The translations under genes and the position numbers were made by a program. The notes under the pieces are model-generated. The model saw only the letters and a list, made by a program, of their open reading frames with translations. It was not told where the DNA came from and ran no database searches. A stretch of DNA of 14,626 bases from JBCCRH01 sp039208045 (lineage in GTDB: Bacteria; Bacteroidota; Bacteroidia; Chitinophagales; Saprospiraceae): positions 1-14,626 of the forward strand of contig JBCCRH010000107.1 in the NCBI GenBank assembly GCA_039208045.1. Reading direction: 5' to 3'. Below, piece by piece: positions 13,012 through 14,626 of the stretch. Each line of letters opens with the position of its first letter. Within the stretch, counting starts at the first letter, position 1.

Positions 13012-14626
13012 TCAACGTCCCATATGAACCAGAAGTACCGAAATATCGGCGGGGGAAACGCCACTGATGCGACTAGCTTGTCCAATGGTACGCGGTTGCA
13101 GTTGACTCAATTTTTCTCTGGCTTCCGAAGATAGCGAAATCAATTGATGATAGTCAAAATCTGAATGTAAACGAACCGCCTCTAAGCGATTCATTTTTTC
13201 TACCATTTCCTGCTCTTTTTTGATGTAGCCCGCATATTTCATATTAATTTCCGCTAAATCAATAGAAGTGGGATCATAAGCTTGTAAGGCCGTATCCAGT
13301 GCTGGGAGCACCGCCCTCAAGTCATTTACCTTAATATGTGGTCGCAGTAATATCCCATGTAGTTTTACCTGCTGCTTGAGCAAAGCAGAACCACGCTGCT
13401 CCAAAAACGGGTTGAGCTGGTCGGGGGTCACACTGGTATTTTTAAATAATTTCTCTATCGCTTTTGCTGCTTCGCCCTTCTTTGCTACTCGATCCATTCG
13501 TTCTTCTAGCCCTTGCATGCCGATGGCTTTCGCCAAAGGGGTGAGGCGCATATCCGCATTATCTTGACGTAGCAAGATGCGATACTCTGCCCGCGAGGTA
13601 AACATACGGTAGGGCTCTTTGGTCCCTTTGTTGACTAAGTCATCAATCAATACGCCAATGTACGCCTCTGAACGCTTCAAGATAAATGGTTCTTCTTCTT
13701 GTACGGCCAAGTGGGCATTTATACCCGCCATAAGTCCTTGGCAGCCTGCCTCTTCGTAGCCCGTCGTTCCATTAATTTGGCCTGCAAAAAATAGATTTTT
13801 TACTAAGCGTGTTTCCAGCGAAGGTTGCAATTGGGTGGGCGGGAAGAAATCGTACTCAATGGCGTAGCCCGGGCGGAACATCTTCATATTTTCAAAGCCG
13901 GGCACTTGCTGGAGGGCTTTGTATTGTACATCTTCTGGCAAAGAAGAAGAGAAACCATTCACATAAATCTCACAAGTATCCCAGCCTTCTGGCTCCACAA
14001 AAAGCTGATGCCGCTCTCTGTCAGCGAAGCGGTCAATTTTGTCTTCGATAGATGGGCAATAGCGCGGGCCCAAACCTCGGATGCGCCCATTGAACATCGG
14101 GGAGCGGTCAAAGCCGGTCTTGAGTGTTTCATGCACTGCGGTATTGGTGTATGCGACATGGCAGGGCATCTGCTTTTTTAGCTGTGGCGTATCAGTGTAT
14201 GAAAATTTGCTGGGGTTTTCATCTCCCGGCTGCACTTCCATACGATCCCAGTCTAAGGAGCGCCCATCAATGCGAGGCGGCGTTCCCGTCTTCATTCGTC
14301 CCGATTCAAAACCTAGCTCTCTCAATTGCTCGGTAATACCTGTTGCTGCGCGCTCACCCGCTCTTCCTCCTCCAAATTGCTTTTCTCCGATGTGAATCAA
14401 ACCATTCAAAAAAGTACCATTAGTGAGTACCACGGCCTTTGCTAGTATCTCCAACCCAATACCTGTGCGTACTCCTTTGATACGACCATCTTTCACAATA
14501 ATTCCGGTAATCATCTCCTGCCAGAAATCGACATTAGGATGTGCTTCCAGCATATTGCGCCACTTTCGTGCAAATAGCATGCGGTCGCTCTGCGCGCGTG
14601 GACTCCACATGGCAGGCCCCTTCGAA
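13012..14626 (-). CDS. mnmG: tRNA uridine-5-carboxymethylaminomethyl(34) synthesis enzyme MnmG (5' end outside window)
   Basis: The FAD-dependent subunit of the MnmE-MnmG complex, which modifies the wobble uridine U34 of several tRNAs. The frame is open through the window edge, where SKGPAMWSPRAQSDR continues upstream of the first in-frame ATG, as in other MnmG proteins. About 90 N-terminal residues, including the FAD-binding GxGxxG, are therefore missing, and 537 residues are visible of an expected ~620-630. Diagnostic segments are GTFLNGLIHIGEKQFGGGR, KTGTPPRIDGRS, GPRYCPSIEDK with the conserved catalytic-region cysteine (14061-14038), RPGYAIEYDF, AGQINGTTGYEEAGCQGL and TSRAEYRILLRQDNADMRL. 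The C-terminal helical domain for MnmE and tRNA contact is complete. It ends in TGA at 13014-13012, 11 bases before the acyltransferase ATG. Confidence 0.97.
   Translation of the reverse strand, partial: SKGPAMWSPRAQSDRMLFARKWRNMLEAHPNVDFWQEMITGIIVKDGRIKGVRTGIGLEILAKAVVLTNGTFLNGLIHIGEKQFGGGRAGERAATGITEQLRELGFESGRMKTGTPPRIDGRSLDWDRMEVQPGDENPSKFSYTDTPQLKKQMPCHVAYTNTAVHETLKTGFDRSPMFNGRIRGLGPRYCPSIEDKIDRFADRERHQLFVEPEGWDTCEIYVNGFSSSLPEDVQYKALQQVPGFENMKMFRPGYAIEYDFFPPTQLQPSLETRLVKNLFFAGQINGTTGYEEAGCQGLMAGINAHLAVQEEEPFILKRSEAYIGVLIDDLVNKGTKEPYRMFTSRAEYRILLRQDNADMRLTPLAKAIGMQGLEERMDRVAKKGEAAKAIEKLFKNTSVTPDQLNPFLEQRGSALLKQQVKLHGILLRPHIKVNDLRAVLPALDTALQAYDPTSIDLAEINMKYAGYIKKEQEMVEKMNRLEAVRLHSDFDYHQLISLSSEAREKLSQLQPRTIGQASRISGVSPADISVLLVHMGR

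Noticed and set aside
13825..14395. Long open frames on the plus strand opposite mnmG
   Set aside because: They are antisense to a well-conserved gene and resemble no protein. They arise from codon bias of the true frame.
1..14626. Defence system, CRISPR array, insertion sequence, tRNA or biosynthetic cluster
   Set aside because: I looked for repeats at regular spacing, transposase-like proteins, nuclease, TIR or caspase motifs and tRNA-like folds, and found none. The identified genes are metabolic, envelope or tRNA-modification functions.

Overview
The window looks like chromosome of a Bacteroidota bacterium, most likely of the Saprospiraceae/Lewinella type, though that finer placement is an impression from protein similarity. 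The grounds are a DUF5606 protein, a fused E1 alpha/beta 2-oxoacid dehydrogenase, two Bacteroidota-style lipoproteins (one DUF6503-like), and promoter-like elements of the form TTTG/TTG plus TAnnTTTG in place of sigma70 boxes. Shine-Dalgarno sequences are not evident.

Layout. Bases 1-86 are non-coding sequence downstream of the first gene. 87-4594 holds three minus-strand genes: an M3 oligoendopeptidase, a DUF5606 protein with its own good promoter, and the fused E1 enzyme. A divergent intergenic region leads to a plus-strand lipoprotein of the dienelactone hydrolase family (4734-5573). This converges on a class A penicillin-binding protein (5614-8196, minus), with a strong hairpin between them. 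From a second divergent gap run a DUF6503-like lipoprotein and a succinate-semialdehyde-type aldehyde dehydrogenase (8440-10687, plus). Next come two AT-richer plus-strand genes of unknown function (10777-12053), one membrane-anchored and one secreted. The window closes with a minus-strand pair, mnmG (cut by the window end) and a lysophospholipid acyltransferase 11 bases behind it.

How the genes relate. Most are housekeeping or envelope functions: peptide turnover, branched-chain or other 2-oxoacid oxidation, peptidoglycan synthesis, aldehyde oxidation, tRNA wobble modification and lipid acylation. No single pathway links them. The only tight couplings are mnmG with the acyltransferase, and possibly the DUF6503-like gene with the aldehyde dehydrogenase (52-base gap).

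I see no mobile element, CRISPR array, tRNA or rRNA, and no recognisable defence or biosynthetic cluster. The part least explained by known families is the AT-rich pair at 10777-12053, preceded by a perfect AT-only dyad. The next is a cluster of overlapping, mutually exclusive hairpins at 2478-2558. I do not think the window clearly shows a new biological system.
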